Assembly: GCA_903851305.1 (NCBI GenBank)
Contig: CAINNX010000029.1
Coordinates: forward strand, 1-64,000
DNA: 64,000 nt
Source: an uncultured Hyphomicrobiales bacterium
Lineage (GTDB): Bacteria; Pseudomonadota; Alphaproteobacteria; Rhizobiales; Beijerinckiaceae
Reading direction: 5' to 3'
Position 1 is the stretch's first letter; every line of letters starts with the position of its first letter. A model generated the notes under the pieces. The model worked only from the letters and a program-made list of their open reading frames with translations. It searched no databases and was not told where the DNA came from. Shown here piece after piece: positions 46,222 to 54,980 of the stretch. Position numbers and translations under genes: made by a program.

Positions 46222-47058
46222 TCAGTGGGCGACGTCGGCCCAGACCTTCTTCTTCGTGTAGTAGAGCAGGCCGGCGAAGACGAGCAGGAAGGCCATGGCG
46301 CGGAAGCCGGTCTTCTTGCGTTCTTCGAGTTTCGGCTCGGCAGCCCACATCATGAACGCCGCAACGTCGCGCGAATATTGCAGCAGCGTCTTGGGCGAAC
46401 CGTCTGTGTATTCCACTGCGCCGTCAGCGAGCGGGGCAGCCATGGCGATCTTGTTGCCGGGCATGTAGTCGTTCCAGTTCGGATCATCCGCCTTGGAATA
46501 ACCGTTCAGCAGAGCCACGATATAATCGGGGCCATGTTCCTGATAGGCGCCGCCGGGGATCGGCAGAGCGTCAATCAGGAAGAGCGGGAAACCACGCGAA
46601 TAGCCGCGCGCCTTGGCGAGCAGCGAGAAATCCGGCGGTGCCGCGCCGAGTGCAGCGCGAGCTGCTTCCGGATTAGCGAAAGGTGCCGGGAACTTGTCCG
46701 AAGGGCGGCCGGGACGTTCAAACATATCGCCGGATTCGTTCGGGCCGTCCTTGACCTTATATTCCGCGGCAAGTGCCTTGACCTGCGCTTCCGAGAATTG
46801 CGGGCCGCCTTCTTCCGAGAGGTTGCGGAACGCCACGCGCTTCATCGAATGGCAGTTCGAGCAAACTTCGCGATAGACCTGAAAACCGCGCTGCAATTGC
46901 GCACGATCGAACTTGCCGAAAGCTCCGGCGAAGCTCCAGGGCTGACGCTCTGGCAGCTTGCTGTCATGGCCGCCAGCGGCGAGCACCGGACCCGCGACAA
47001 GTGCTGTCGCGAGGCCGAGGATGGTGAGGCTGAGTTTGGTCTTGATCATTGTCGTCAT
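46222..47058 (-). CDS. petC: Cytochrome c1
   Basis: FQVYREVCSNCHSMKRVAFRNL (CxxCH); C-terminal TM anchor. Confidence 0.95.
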   Translation of the reverse strand: MTTMIKTKLSLTILGLATALVAGPVLAAGGHDSKLPERQPWSFAGAFGKFDRAQLQRGFQVYREVCSNCHSMKRVAFRNLSEEGGPQFSEAQVKALAAEYKVKDGPNESGDMFERPGRPSDKFPAPFANPEAARAALGAAPPDFSLLAKARGYSRGFPLFLIDALPIPGGAYQEHGPDYIVALLNGYSKADDPNWNDYMPGNKIAMAAPLADGAVEYTDGSPKTLLQYSRDVAAFMMWAAEPKLEERKKTGFRAMAFLLVFAGLLYYTKKKVWADVAH

Positions 47059-47073
47059 GTCCCTCGATCAGCC

Positions 47074-48360
47074 TTACTTGTTTTCGGGTGCATGTGCGGC
47101 ACCAGCCGCAGCAGCACTCGCTGAACCACCACGTGCCAGCACCGAATCCGCAATGGAAGCGGGTAGCGGCTTGGGTGTCTCAAAGAGGCCCAAGAGCGGC
47201 ATGATGATGAGGAAGAAGGCAAAGTAATAGACGGTCAGGATACGTGAAGCGATCACGTAGCCGCCTTCTGCCGGCATCGCGCCGAGATAGCCAAGGCCAA
47301 TCCCGCAAAGCACGAAGACGACGAAGAAGACGCGATAGACCGGACGGAAGTTTGCCGATTTCACGCGTGACGTATCCAGCCAAGGCAGGAAGGCCAACAC
47401 GGCAATCGAGCCGAACATGGCAATGACACCACCGAGCTTGTCGGGAATGGCGCGCAGGATCGCGTAGAACGGCAGGAAGTACCATTCCGGCACGATGTGG
47501 GCTGGTGTCACCATCGGGTTGGCGTCGATGTAATTGTCGGGGTGACCGAGATAGTTCGGCACATAGAAGATGAACCAGCTGAAGAAAGCCAGGAACACCA
47601 CCATGGCAAAACCGTCCTTGATGGTCGCGTAAGGTGTGAAGGGCAACGTGTCGCGCTTCACGTCTTTAACTTCCACGCCGGTCGGATTGTTCTGCCCCGA
47701 CACATGCAGTGCCCACACATGCAAGGCGACAACAGCCGCAATCATGAAGGGGAGCAGGTAATGCAGCGAGAAGAAGCGGTTCAGTGTCGGATTGTCGACC
47801 GAATAACCGCCCCACAGCCAGGTCGTGATGGACGTTCCCACCAGCGGAATGGCCGAGAAGAGGTTGGTAATGACGGTGGCGCCCCAGAAGGACATCTGGC
47901 CCCAAGGCAAAACGTACCCCATGAAAGCGGTGGCCATCATCAACAGGAAGATGACAACGCCCAGGATCCAGAGCACTTCACGCGGCGCCTTGTAGGAGCC
48001 GTAGTAAAGGCCGCGCAGCATGTGAATATAGACGGCGATGAAGAACATCGAGGCGCCATTCGCATGGGTGTAGCGCATGAACCAGCCCCAGTTCACGTCG
48101 CGCATGATGTGCTCGACCGACTGGAAGGCATAATCGACATGCGGGGTGTAATGCATGACCAGCACAATGCCGGTGATGATCTGCACGCCCAGCATCAGCG
48201 ACAGGATGCCGCCGAAAGTCCAGAAATAATTGAGGTTCTTCGGGGTCGGATAGACCACGAAAGAAGAGTGCATCAGGCCCATGATCGGGAGCCGGCTTTC
48301 AAACCAGCGGCCGATGGCGCTCTTGGGGACGTAAGTTGAAGGTCCGCTCATGTCGTTCAC
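47074..48360 (-). CDS. petB: Cytochrome b (bc1 complex)
   Basis: [87 protein letters not shown]. Confidence 0.97.
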   Translation of the reverse strand: MNDMSGPSTYVPKSAIGRWFESRLPIMGLMHSSFVVYPTPKNLNYFWTFGGILSLMLGVQIITGIVLVMHYTPHVDYAFQSVEHIMRDVNWGWFMRYTHANGASMFFIAVYIHMLRGLYYGSYKAPREVLWILGVVIFLLMMATAFMGYVLPWGQMSFWGATVITNLFSAIPLVGTSITTWLWGGYSVDNPTLNRFFSLHYLLPFMIAAVVALHVWALHVSGQNNPTGVEVKDVKRDTLPFTPYATIKDGFAMVVFLAFFSWFIFYVPNYLGHPDNYIDANPMVTPAHIVPEWYFLPFYAILRAIPDKLGGVIAMFGSIAVLAFLPWLDTSRVKSANFRPVYRVFFVVFVLCGIGLGYLGAMPAEGGYVIASRILTVYYFAFFLIIMPLLGLFETPKPLPASIADSVLARGGSASAAAAGAAHAPENK

Positions 48361-48399
48361 TCGTTTCGATGTTTTGTCTTGTCAGCACAGCGATGCGCG

Positions 48400-48423
48400 A
48401 AACCCGGGCGTGAACCCGGGTTT
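48400..48423 (-). other. Intercistronic perfect stem-loop between petA and petB
   Basis: aaacccggg-cgtgaa-cccgggttt. Confidence 0.8.
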
Positions 48424-48430
48424 GGAATTC

Positions 48431-48949
48431 TCAGCCGATACGAACTTTCGTGTCAGTCACGAACTGATACGGAGGCACGTCCAGATTGCGCGGAGCCGGC
48501 CCCTTACGGATGCGGCCTGACGTATCATAGTGCGAGCCATGGCACGGGCAGAACCAGCCATCATAATCGCCAGAATGGCCAAGTGGCACGCAACCCAAAT
48601 GGGTGCAAACGCCCGTCACGATCAACCATTCCGGCTTTTTGACGCGTTCCGCGTCAGCCTGCGGATCTGGGAGCTGAGCGAGCGGTGTCGCTTGGGCTTC
48701 CTGAATTTCCTTGGCTGTGCGGTGGCGCACGAACACCGGCTTGCCGCGCCATTTCACGGTCATGATGCCGCCGGCAGGCAAAGCCGCCAGATCGACTTCG
48801 GTCGACGCCAAAGCGAGCGTCGAAGCGTCGGGGTTCATTTGGCTGATCAATGGCCATGCCACTGAACCAACGCCAACCGCCGCAACTGCGCCGGTCGCAA
48901 TATAAAGAAAGTCCCTGCGGGTCGGCTCGACCGTCGTTGCTTCTGCCAC
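48431..48949 (-). CDS. petA: Ubiquinol-cytochrome c reductase iron-sulfur (Rieske) subunit
   Basis: TRRDFLYIATGAVAAVGVGSVAWPLI; CTHLGCVPLG and CPCHGSHYDTSGRIRKGPAP. Confidence 0.97.
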   Translation of the reverse strand: MAEATTVEPTRRDFLYIATGAVAAVGVGSVAWPLISQMNPDASTLALASTEVDLAALPAGGIMTVKWRGKPVFVRHRTAKEIQEAQATPLAQLPDPQADAERVKKPEWLIVTGVCTHLGCVPLGHSGDYDGWFCPCHGSHYDTSGRIRKGPAPRNLDVPPYQFVTDTKVRIG

Positions 48950-49335
48950 GATTAACCCCCAAATTCATGCCATCATCTGCTCCATCGCGCAGGTGCCGCC
49001 TGTTGGCGGGAAAGGCCTGCGGAGGGCATTTTCGAGCGGCGGTCAGATATGTCCGCCCCCCGTCGGTCGTTGGATACGTCCGACACCCGGTTGCGGCAAT
49101 GCGACCCATCGCCACCGCAGCCGTATAAAAACGGCCTCAGGCGCGGGAATCCGCTCTCGAGCGCGGGTTGTTTCGCACCCTTCGCCGCACTTGTCTATAG
49201 TCACGTCCTCGTGACATCGTTTAGTCTTGGTTTAGTCCTGCATCTAGTTTCATCTCCCCGTTTGCCCCCTTATGGGAGGCCTTTTTCGAAACCCTGTCCG
49301 GGGCCTCAATTCCGGGCCCTAGAGCGTCCGTCCTG

Positions 49336-49839
49336 ATGACCGATCCCGATCGCCTCTCCTCTGCGCTCCCCCAAGGACGCCTGACGCTTGCTCTCTACCA
49401 GCCCGACATTCCCCAAAACGCTGGCACGATGATGCGTGCCTGTGCTTGTCTGGGGGTGGATGCGGCCATTATCGAGCCGGCTGGGTTTCCGGTCTCGGAT
49501 CGCCACTTTCGCCGCTCGGGCATGGACTATCTCGACCATGTTCCCATTGACCGGCACGCTTCCTTTGCGGCTTTTGAGGGCTGGCGGTCCAAGGCGGGTC
49601 GCAGGCTCGTCCTGCTGACCACCAAGGGCGCGGTCGATTATCTGGATTTTGTCTTCCAGCCGGGGGACGTCATTCTGGTTGGCAGGGAATCAGCTGGGGT
49701 GCCCGATCAAGTTCATGAGGCTGCCGATGCGCGGATCGTGATCCCGGTCAGGCCGGGGCTTCGCTCGCTCAATGTGGCCGTGGCTGCGGCCATGGTGATG
49801 GGGGAGGCCTTGCGCCAATTGGGGAAGGAAGAAAAATGA
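49336..49839 (+). CDS. trmL: tRNA (cytidine(34)-2'-O)-methyltransferase
   Basis: [63 protein letters not shown]. Confidence 0.92.
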   Translation: MTDPDRLSSALPQGRLTLALYQPDIPQNAGTMMRACACLGVDAAIIEPAGFPVSDRHFRRSGMDYLDHVPIDRHASFAAFEGWRSKAGRRLVLLTTKGAVDYLDFVFQPGDVILVGRESAGVPDQVHEAADARIVIPVRPGLRSLNVAVAAAMVMGEALRQLGKEEK

Positions 49840-50747
49840 CCGACACTATTTTGGCGCAGCGTCAAGCCGAGGCGCGGGCCTGGTTTGAAAGCCTGCAAGA
49901 CAAGATCATTGCTGCTTTTGAAGCGCTGGAAGATGCAGCCGACATGCATCTTCATCCTGATGCGCCCAAGATGCCTGGCCGTTTCGAGCGAAAGCCATGG
50001 ACGCGCGACAATCATGATGGTGCACCGGGTGGTGGTGGTCGCATGGGCATGCTGCACGGGCGTTTCTTTGAAAAAGCGGGTGTGCACACCTCCACTGTTT
50101 TCGGAACCTTTGCGCCTGAATTTGCCAAACTGATTCCGGGTGCAGCTGAAGACCCGCGTTTCTGGGCGTCGGGCATTTCGCTGATTGCCCATCCCTGGAA
50201 CCCCAATGCGCCCACCGTGCATATGAACACGCGCTTTGTTGTGACATCAAAAGCATGGTTTGGCGGGGGTGCGGATCTGACGCCCGTGATGATGTCGCGC
50301 CGCACGCAGGAAGACCCAGATTCAATAGCTTTTCATGCGGCGCTTGAAACCTGCTGTGGTCGTCATGAGATTGCGGATTACCCGAAATATAAAGCCTGGT
50401 GCGAAGAATATTTTTGGTTGCCGCATCGCAGCGAGCCGCGTGGCATTGGCGGTATTTTCTATGACTATCTCAATTCTGCGGGTGATGCCGAAAACAGCGC
50501 ATGGGACAAGGATTTCGCACTGACACGGGATGTCGGAGAGACATTTGTGTCCGTCTATCCCCAGATTGCACGCGCGAATATGACCAAGCCCTGGACGGAA
50601 CAGATGCGCGAAGAGCAGCAAGTGCGTCGCGGACGGTATGTCGAGTTCAATCTGCTTTATGACCGCGGCACGATTTTCGGCCTCAAAACAGGCGGAAATG
50701 TCGACTCGATTCTCTCATCCATGCCGCCCAGTGTGAAATGGCCTTGA
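49836..50747 (+). CDS. hemF: Oxygen-dependent coproporphyrinogen III oxidase
   Basis: [94 protein letters not shown]. Confidence 0.97.
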   Translation: MTDTILAQRQAEARAWFESLQDKIIAAFEALEDAADMHLHPDAPKMPGRFERKPWTRDNHDGAPGGGGRMGMLHGRFFEKAGVHTSTVFGTFAPEFAKLIPGAAEDPRFWASGISLIAHPWNPNAPTVHMNTRFVVTSKAWFGGGADLTPVMMSRRTQEDPDSIAFHAALETCCGRHEIADYPKYKAWCEEYFWLPHRSEPRGIGGIFYDYLNSAGDAENSAWDKDFALTRDVGETFVSVYPQIARANMTKPWTEQMREEQQVRRGRYVEFNLLYDRGTIFGLKTGGNVDSILSSMPPSVKWP

Positions 50748-51013
50748 GAGCGCGGTGAATCCGGCACGCTGATGCGCGCCGGGCAGTCTTGGCCAAAAAA
50801 GATATCGGTCTTGAACAAGCGAAAAGGCGTGTAATACAGGCACTCAATATGCCAACCATCGCTTGATGGTCGTGACCAGATATTGAAGCCCTCGTTCCAC
50901 ACAAATAGTGTGGCATGACTGAGACCCAGGCCAATGAAGGCCATTGTAAAAAACATAAAACGAATGATTTCCATAATCGGCCGACAAATCATGATGCGCA
51001 ATGCGCCAATCAT
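50657..51013 (-). CDS. Small single-TM protein of unknown function (118 aa), coupled to GtrA gene; 3' end antisense to hemF
   Basis: [77 protein letters not shown]...; start lies 4 nt after the gtrA stop (TGA-tcac-ATG). Confidence 0.5.
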   Translation of the reverse strand: MIGALRIMICRPIMEIIRFMFFTMAFIGLGLSHATLFVWNEGFNIWSRPSSDGWHIECLYYTPFRLFKTDIFFGQDCPARISVPDSPRSQGHFTLGGMDERIESTFPPVLRPKIVPRS

Positions 51014-51017
51014 GTGA

Positions 51018-51398
51018 TCAGGCTTTGCGGAAAGTCCACAGCTTGTTGCCCAGAAAACTCCAGAGCATCACGATGCCAGTCGTTACAACTTGGGCAAGTA
51101 GATATGGAGCCTCTGCTTTTTCGACAAAAATTATCATCATGCCCCAAGTGGCAAAAAATCCGGTCGTTGCGACCGCTATAAATCGCCAGATGGCTTCACT
51201 ATGGGTTCTGTCGCTCACAAACGTGTGTCGGCGGTTGAGCACATAGGACGTGATGCCGCCACATAAATAGCCGATGAGTGTCGCGGGCACCGGCGACCAG
51301 CCAAACAGCTCCACAAGCGCAATCAGTGCCCCGTAATGGGCTGTCGCGGCAATAACGCCAACAATCACAAAGGCTGAGATCTGTTTTCTGAGTGGCAT
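51018..51398 (-). CDS. GtrA family membrane protein
   Basis: MPLRKQISAFVIVGVIAATAHYGALIALVELFGWSPVPATLIGYLCGGITSYVLNRRHTF...FLGNKLWTFRK. Confidence 0.92.
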   Translation of the reverse strand: MPLRKQISAFVIVGVIAATAHYGALIALVELFGWSPVPATLIGYLCGGITSYVLNRRHTFVSDRTHSEAIWRFIAVATTGFFATWGMMIIFVEKAEAPYLLAQVVTTGIVMLWSFLGNKLWTFRKA

Positions 51399-51608
51399 GA
51401 TTATCTGGTAGCGGGCGTGAGATGATTTGTCACCTCTCCCGCAACGCCATTTTACGAATTAACGAATCGTAACAGATCGTTGGATATTTCGTAGGGATGT
51501 TTCTGGTTTGGTGTCGGCCTCCCCTTGCGGAACCTCGACCGTTCTTATGCGTTCCTTTAATGTTTCCTGCGATTGTAGTTTGTTTTTTAATTGATTGACG
51601 GAATTTGA

Positions 51609-52126
51609 TGGTGTTTCGACAAGCCGCATTGGGGCAAAGGTTAGGTGCGTTCTGTCGCGCCGGATCTGGCGCTGTTTTTGTCGAATTTTCACTCGCGCTT
51701 TGGCCTTTATTGGCGACGCTTCTGTTTGTCTATGACACGGGCGCGAATTTCCTGACATTTCGTCAGGTTGACCTGGCGGGTGCAGCTCTCATCGAAAAAA
51801 TGCGCAGCGGACAAATTGATCCACGCAATTACACCCAAGCCTCGTTTCGCCAGTCCTTATTGTGTCCGGCCGTCACCATTGTTGCTTGCGATCAGTTCGT
51901 GGTCCATTTGTCGGATGCGCAGACCGGCCCCAAGTTGACGCCCACGCAGGTCTCTGGTGCGCAATGGTGTCCAGGTGGACCATCGGATGCGCGCATCCTG
52001 CAGATTGCATTCCCTGTGCCGTTTTTGTCGCGCATTTGGGCCGGCGCGCTTGTTGATGCGCATGTGTATTACGTGTCGGCTTTTGGATTGCGTAATCGTC
52101 CCGATGTTGCTGTGGGGGCGTGCTGA
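51609..52126 (+). CDS. TadE-like pseudopilin
   Basis: Short leader then G^AVFVEFSLALWPLLATLLFVYDTGANFLTFRQVDLAG, TadE-type hydrophobic segment with Glu at +5. Confidence 0.78.
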
Positions 52127-52127
52127 C

Positions 52128-52802
52128 ATGCGTGCCTTATTCGCCAGATTTCGTGCAGACATGTCAGGCCTGACGTTGATTGAATCGACCTTCTTCATGT
52201 TGCTTCTCATCGCCTTGATGGTAACGGGCACGGAGGTGCAGCGTTATTTTCGTCTGGCGCGTCATATGTCTGCGGGTGGTGAGAGTCTGGCTGATCTGAT
52301 GGGCCAGCGCCGCGCACCAATGCGTGATTTTAACTGGAGCGAAGATACATCCTCTCTGGTTTGGCTTGTGCCTGAAGTGCAATCGAGCGCGGGCACAGAT
52401 TGGCGCCAGTCTGTTGGTGTGCAAACCACCTATGTGCGTTTTGTGCCAATTGATCCAAATTGCACCAGCAATTGTTTGGCAGATCGGGCGCGTATTTTGT
52501 GGACATGGGACGGCGGTGTTGCAGGGTCGCGGCGTTTGCTCACCGCAGCATCATTCTTGCGCGAATGTGGCGTGGTGCTTTTGCCGGGTGGTGATGGAGC
52601 TGCGCGCGACACTTTGCCCGTAGCGCTGTTTACGGGTCAAGATTTGCTCATCGTAACATTGGTGTATCGCTTCCAGCCGCGCGTATTGAATTCTTTATTT
52701 ACGGCAAAAACCCTTCTGACGCAGGCCTATCTTGCCGTGCCGACCGACAGGCTCACAATTGATCCGTTGGGGATCGCCAATGAGGTCGCGCCATGTCCTT
52801 GA
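52128..52802 (+). CDS. TadE/TadF-like pseudopilin
   Basis: MRALFARFRADMSG^LTLIESTFFMLLLIALMVTGTEVQRYFRLARHMSAGGESLADL; prepilin-like site with Glu at +5; starts 2 nt after the upstream stop. Confidence 0.75.
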   Translation: MRALFARFRADMSGLTLIESTFFMLLLIALMVTGTEVQRYFRLARHMSAGGESLADLMGQRRAPMRDFNWSEDTSSLVWLVPEVQSSAGTDWRQSVGVQTTYVRFVPIDPNCTSNCLADRARILWTWDGGVAGSRRLLTAASFLRECGVVLLPGGDGAARDTLPVALFTGQDLLIVTLVYRFQPRVLNSLFTAKTLLTQAYLAVPTDRLTIDPLGIANEVAPCP

Positions 52803-54760
52803 AAGTGCTGGCGCACGCAGTTCAGGATTTTCGGGCGCGGCCTTATGGCAATGCGATTTTGATCGCGCTCGCTATCTTGCTGCCGATCATGTTGCTGACA
52901 GGCGCGGCCCTTGATTACGGCATGGCCTGGCAGGCACGCCGCAAGCTGGATGTGGCTGCGCAATCAGCAGCGGCGGCTGCAGTCGCGCAAAGCCGCGCCT
53001 TGCGGGCTATTTTTCCTGATGTGCCGCTGGAAGACATGATGGAAAAAGGCCGCGGATGCGCCGATATGGTGTTCAATGCGCAAAAGCCCAATGTGCAAAA
53101 TGTGCGCACGAATTTCCGGCTTGAGCGGACCAGTGAGCGCAGCACATATTTGGCCAGTGTTGAATATGACGCCTTGTTGCCGAGCGTCTTTATGCGTCTC
53201 GTTGGCCTTCGCGAACTCAGTTTGCGGGGGCGCGCCACGGCGCTCTGGGTTGCGCGTGATGCGCTACTTGATGATGATTTCAGCGATTATGAAGCCGAGG
53301 TGCGCGCAGGTGGCACCAAAGCTTTTGCGCCCCTGAATGGTTGGGTATCAGGATTGCGACTGCGTCCGGGCGGGTCACCCGTCATGCCATTATCGGCGGC
53401 TGATCGTTATCCGGGCGCGCCGCCGCCAACTGGCGTTGTCGTGGCCCTTGAGCTCGACACAGGCATCGATAGCGGATTTATCGCCAAAAAGTTTTCGGCT
53501 GATCCCGGTTTGCATCAGGTGCGCTACTGGTATCGCGATCAGGCACGCAATGAAACGCTGGCGCCAGCATGGCTGTGTGGCGCGCGCGAAGAGGACGTGA
53601 TGTGGATGACCACACGCGACCGGAGTCTGGCAGGAAACACCAATCGCATGTCGGTGCATTTGGTACTCGATGAAGGTGGCAGGCCACCTTCGAATGATCT
53701 TGGCTTTCATGCCGGCAATCGCATTGATGCTTGTTATAGCTCGGGCGGGCGCTGGATAGAGCGCGTCATCAAAGTCGATATTGCCACGCGTGGCGATTAT
53801 TGGATCGCCTTCAGGCCCGAGGGGAAAGTTGATTCCCTTGGGCCCTTGATCGCCAATATTTTGGTGTGCCGCGAGCCTTGTGCACGCGACAATGGTGAGC
53901 CACGCCCAGCCCCGTCCAGCAATTTTCCGTGGCGCACGGATGAGGTTTTGTTCGAGGATCGTTTCACATCAGTGAGCGAGAATCCGATCGCCAATTCCCC
54001 GCCCGCTGGCGCGAGTGGCTGGGATTATCTGCCACCCGGTTGGACGGTTTGGCCTCAAAATCAGGTTGGTTATGTCGCGGGGAAAAGTGGCGCCTCCGGC
54101 TATGCCGAGCTTGATGTGCGCACGCCAAGTGGCAGTTATGAAAATCGCGCCATGGCGCGTTCCTTCATGCTCGTGCCAGGCTTCTATCAATTGCGCTATC
54201 AATACAGCACAGGCGCTAATCAGGTAGCGGCCGCCGCTTGCAATTATTTCAGCGTGGAGGGCGCTTTGCAGCGCGTGCCACGCCAGCGTGGCGCTGATTC
54301 ACGACGCGTGTCCGTCCATGTCGATGCTGATTTAGCCTCATTGCATCCCGAGCTGTCCGGGCGTTCGGCCGAAGAGAGGGCCAGCTGGTACACGCCTGAT
54401 CGCATGCCGGAGCGCGACGCCAGGCTGGAGCGACTGGTGCGTCTGCCCAGTCTCGCCAATGCGGTGGATTTCTGCATCGATGCCCCGGCGGGGGCGCCGA
54501 TCTCGCGTGAAGTCATGTTCAAGGTGGAGCGCCCCGGCTTGTATTGGATCACCTTTGTCGGGGGTGGAGCGGCGGATGGGGATGGTGGCCGGGTTTCCGC
54601 GGTTCAGCTGATTGCCAAAGGGGTGGTTCCGGGTGGGGCTGCCTTGCCGCGTGTGGTGCGTGGTTTTGATCGCAATGACCCCATAAATCCCCCAATGGGC
54701 TCTTGGGTGGCGGTGCCGGCCGCAGCTGGTAGCAGGGCGCCCTATAAGGTTCAGCTCTAA
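52793..54760 (+). CDS. TadG-like protein with large C-terminal duplicated module (655 aa)
   Basis: YGNAILIALAILLPIMLLTGAALDYGMAWQARRKLDVAAQSAAAAAVAQSRAL (TadG N-terminus); long extracytoplasmic C-terminus; 10-nt overlap with upstream gene. Confidence 0.8.
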   Translation: MSLKVLAHAVQDFRARPYGNAILIALAILLPIMLLTGAALDYGMAWQARRKLDVAAQSAAAAAVAQSRALRAIFPDVPLEDMMEKGRGCADMVFNAQKPNVQNVRTNFRLERTSERSTYLASVEYDALLPSVFMRLVGLRELSLRGRATALWVARDALLDDDFSDYEAEVRAGGTKAFAPLNGWVSGLRLRPGGSPVMPLSAADRYPGAPPPTGVVVALELDTGIDSGFIAKKFSADPGLHQVRYWYRDQARNETLAPAWLCGAREEDVMWMTTRDRSLAGNTNRMSVHLVLDEGGRPPSNDLGFHAGNRIDACYSSGGRWIERVIKVDIATRGDYWIAFRPEGKVDSLGPLIANILVCREPCARDNGEPRPAPSSNFPWRTDEVLFEDRFTSVSENPIANSPPAGASGWDYLPPGWTVWPQNQVGYVAGKSGASGYAELDVRTPSGSYENRAMARSFMLVPGFYQLRYQYSTGANQVAAAACNYFSVEGALQRVPRQRGADSRRVSVHVDADLASLHPELSGRSAEERASWYTPDRMPERDARLERLVRLPSLANAVDFCIDAPAGAPISREVMFKVERPGLYWITFVGGGAADGDGGRVSAVQLIAKGVVPGGAALPRVVRGFDRNDPINPPMGSWVAVPAAAGSRAPYKVQL

Positions 54761-54894
54761 GAGATAAAATTTTGAGAGTTTCGTCTGGGGATCGCGGCCT
54801 TTCCGGGGTTCCCAGCCTCGGCCTTTTGGGCTACATCAGCGACGACTTTCGGGCCGGGGCTCCCGCCTGATACCCCAAGGGGTTTTCGGAGGAC

Positions 54895-54935
54895 GCGCTC
54901 CGGCCAAATCGAGGCCGATAGCGCGGCCTTTTTTT
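54895..54935 (+). promoter_or_regulatory. Putative terminator/antiterminator (attenuator-like) in carB leader
   Basis: GCGCT-cc-GGCC-aaatcga-GGCC-gat-AGCGC competes with AGGCC-gatagcgc-GGCCT followed by 7 T. Confidence 0.4.
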
Positions 54936-54980
54936 GTGCGCCGAGATAGCCTCGGGCGTGCCAGCGAGACAAGACGAACC

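Noticed and set aside
51459-51758. 99-aa minus-strand ORF upstream of the TadE-like gene
   Set aside because: Runs antisense through the TadE start, Lys/Arg/Gln-rich with no domain signal; the region is better read as the promoter.
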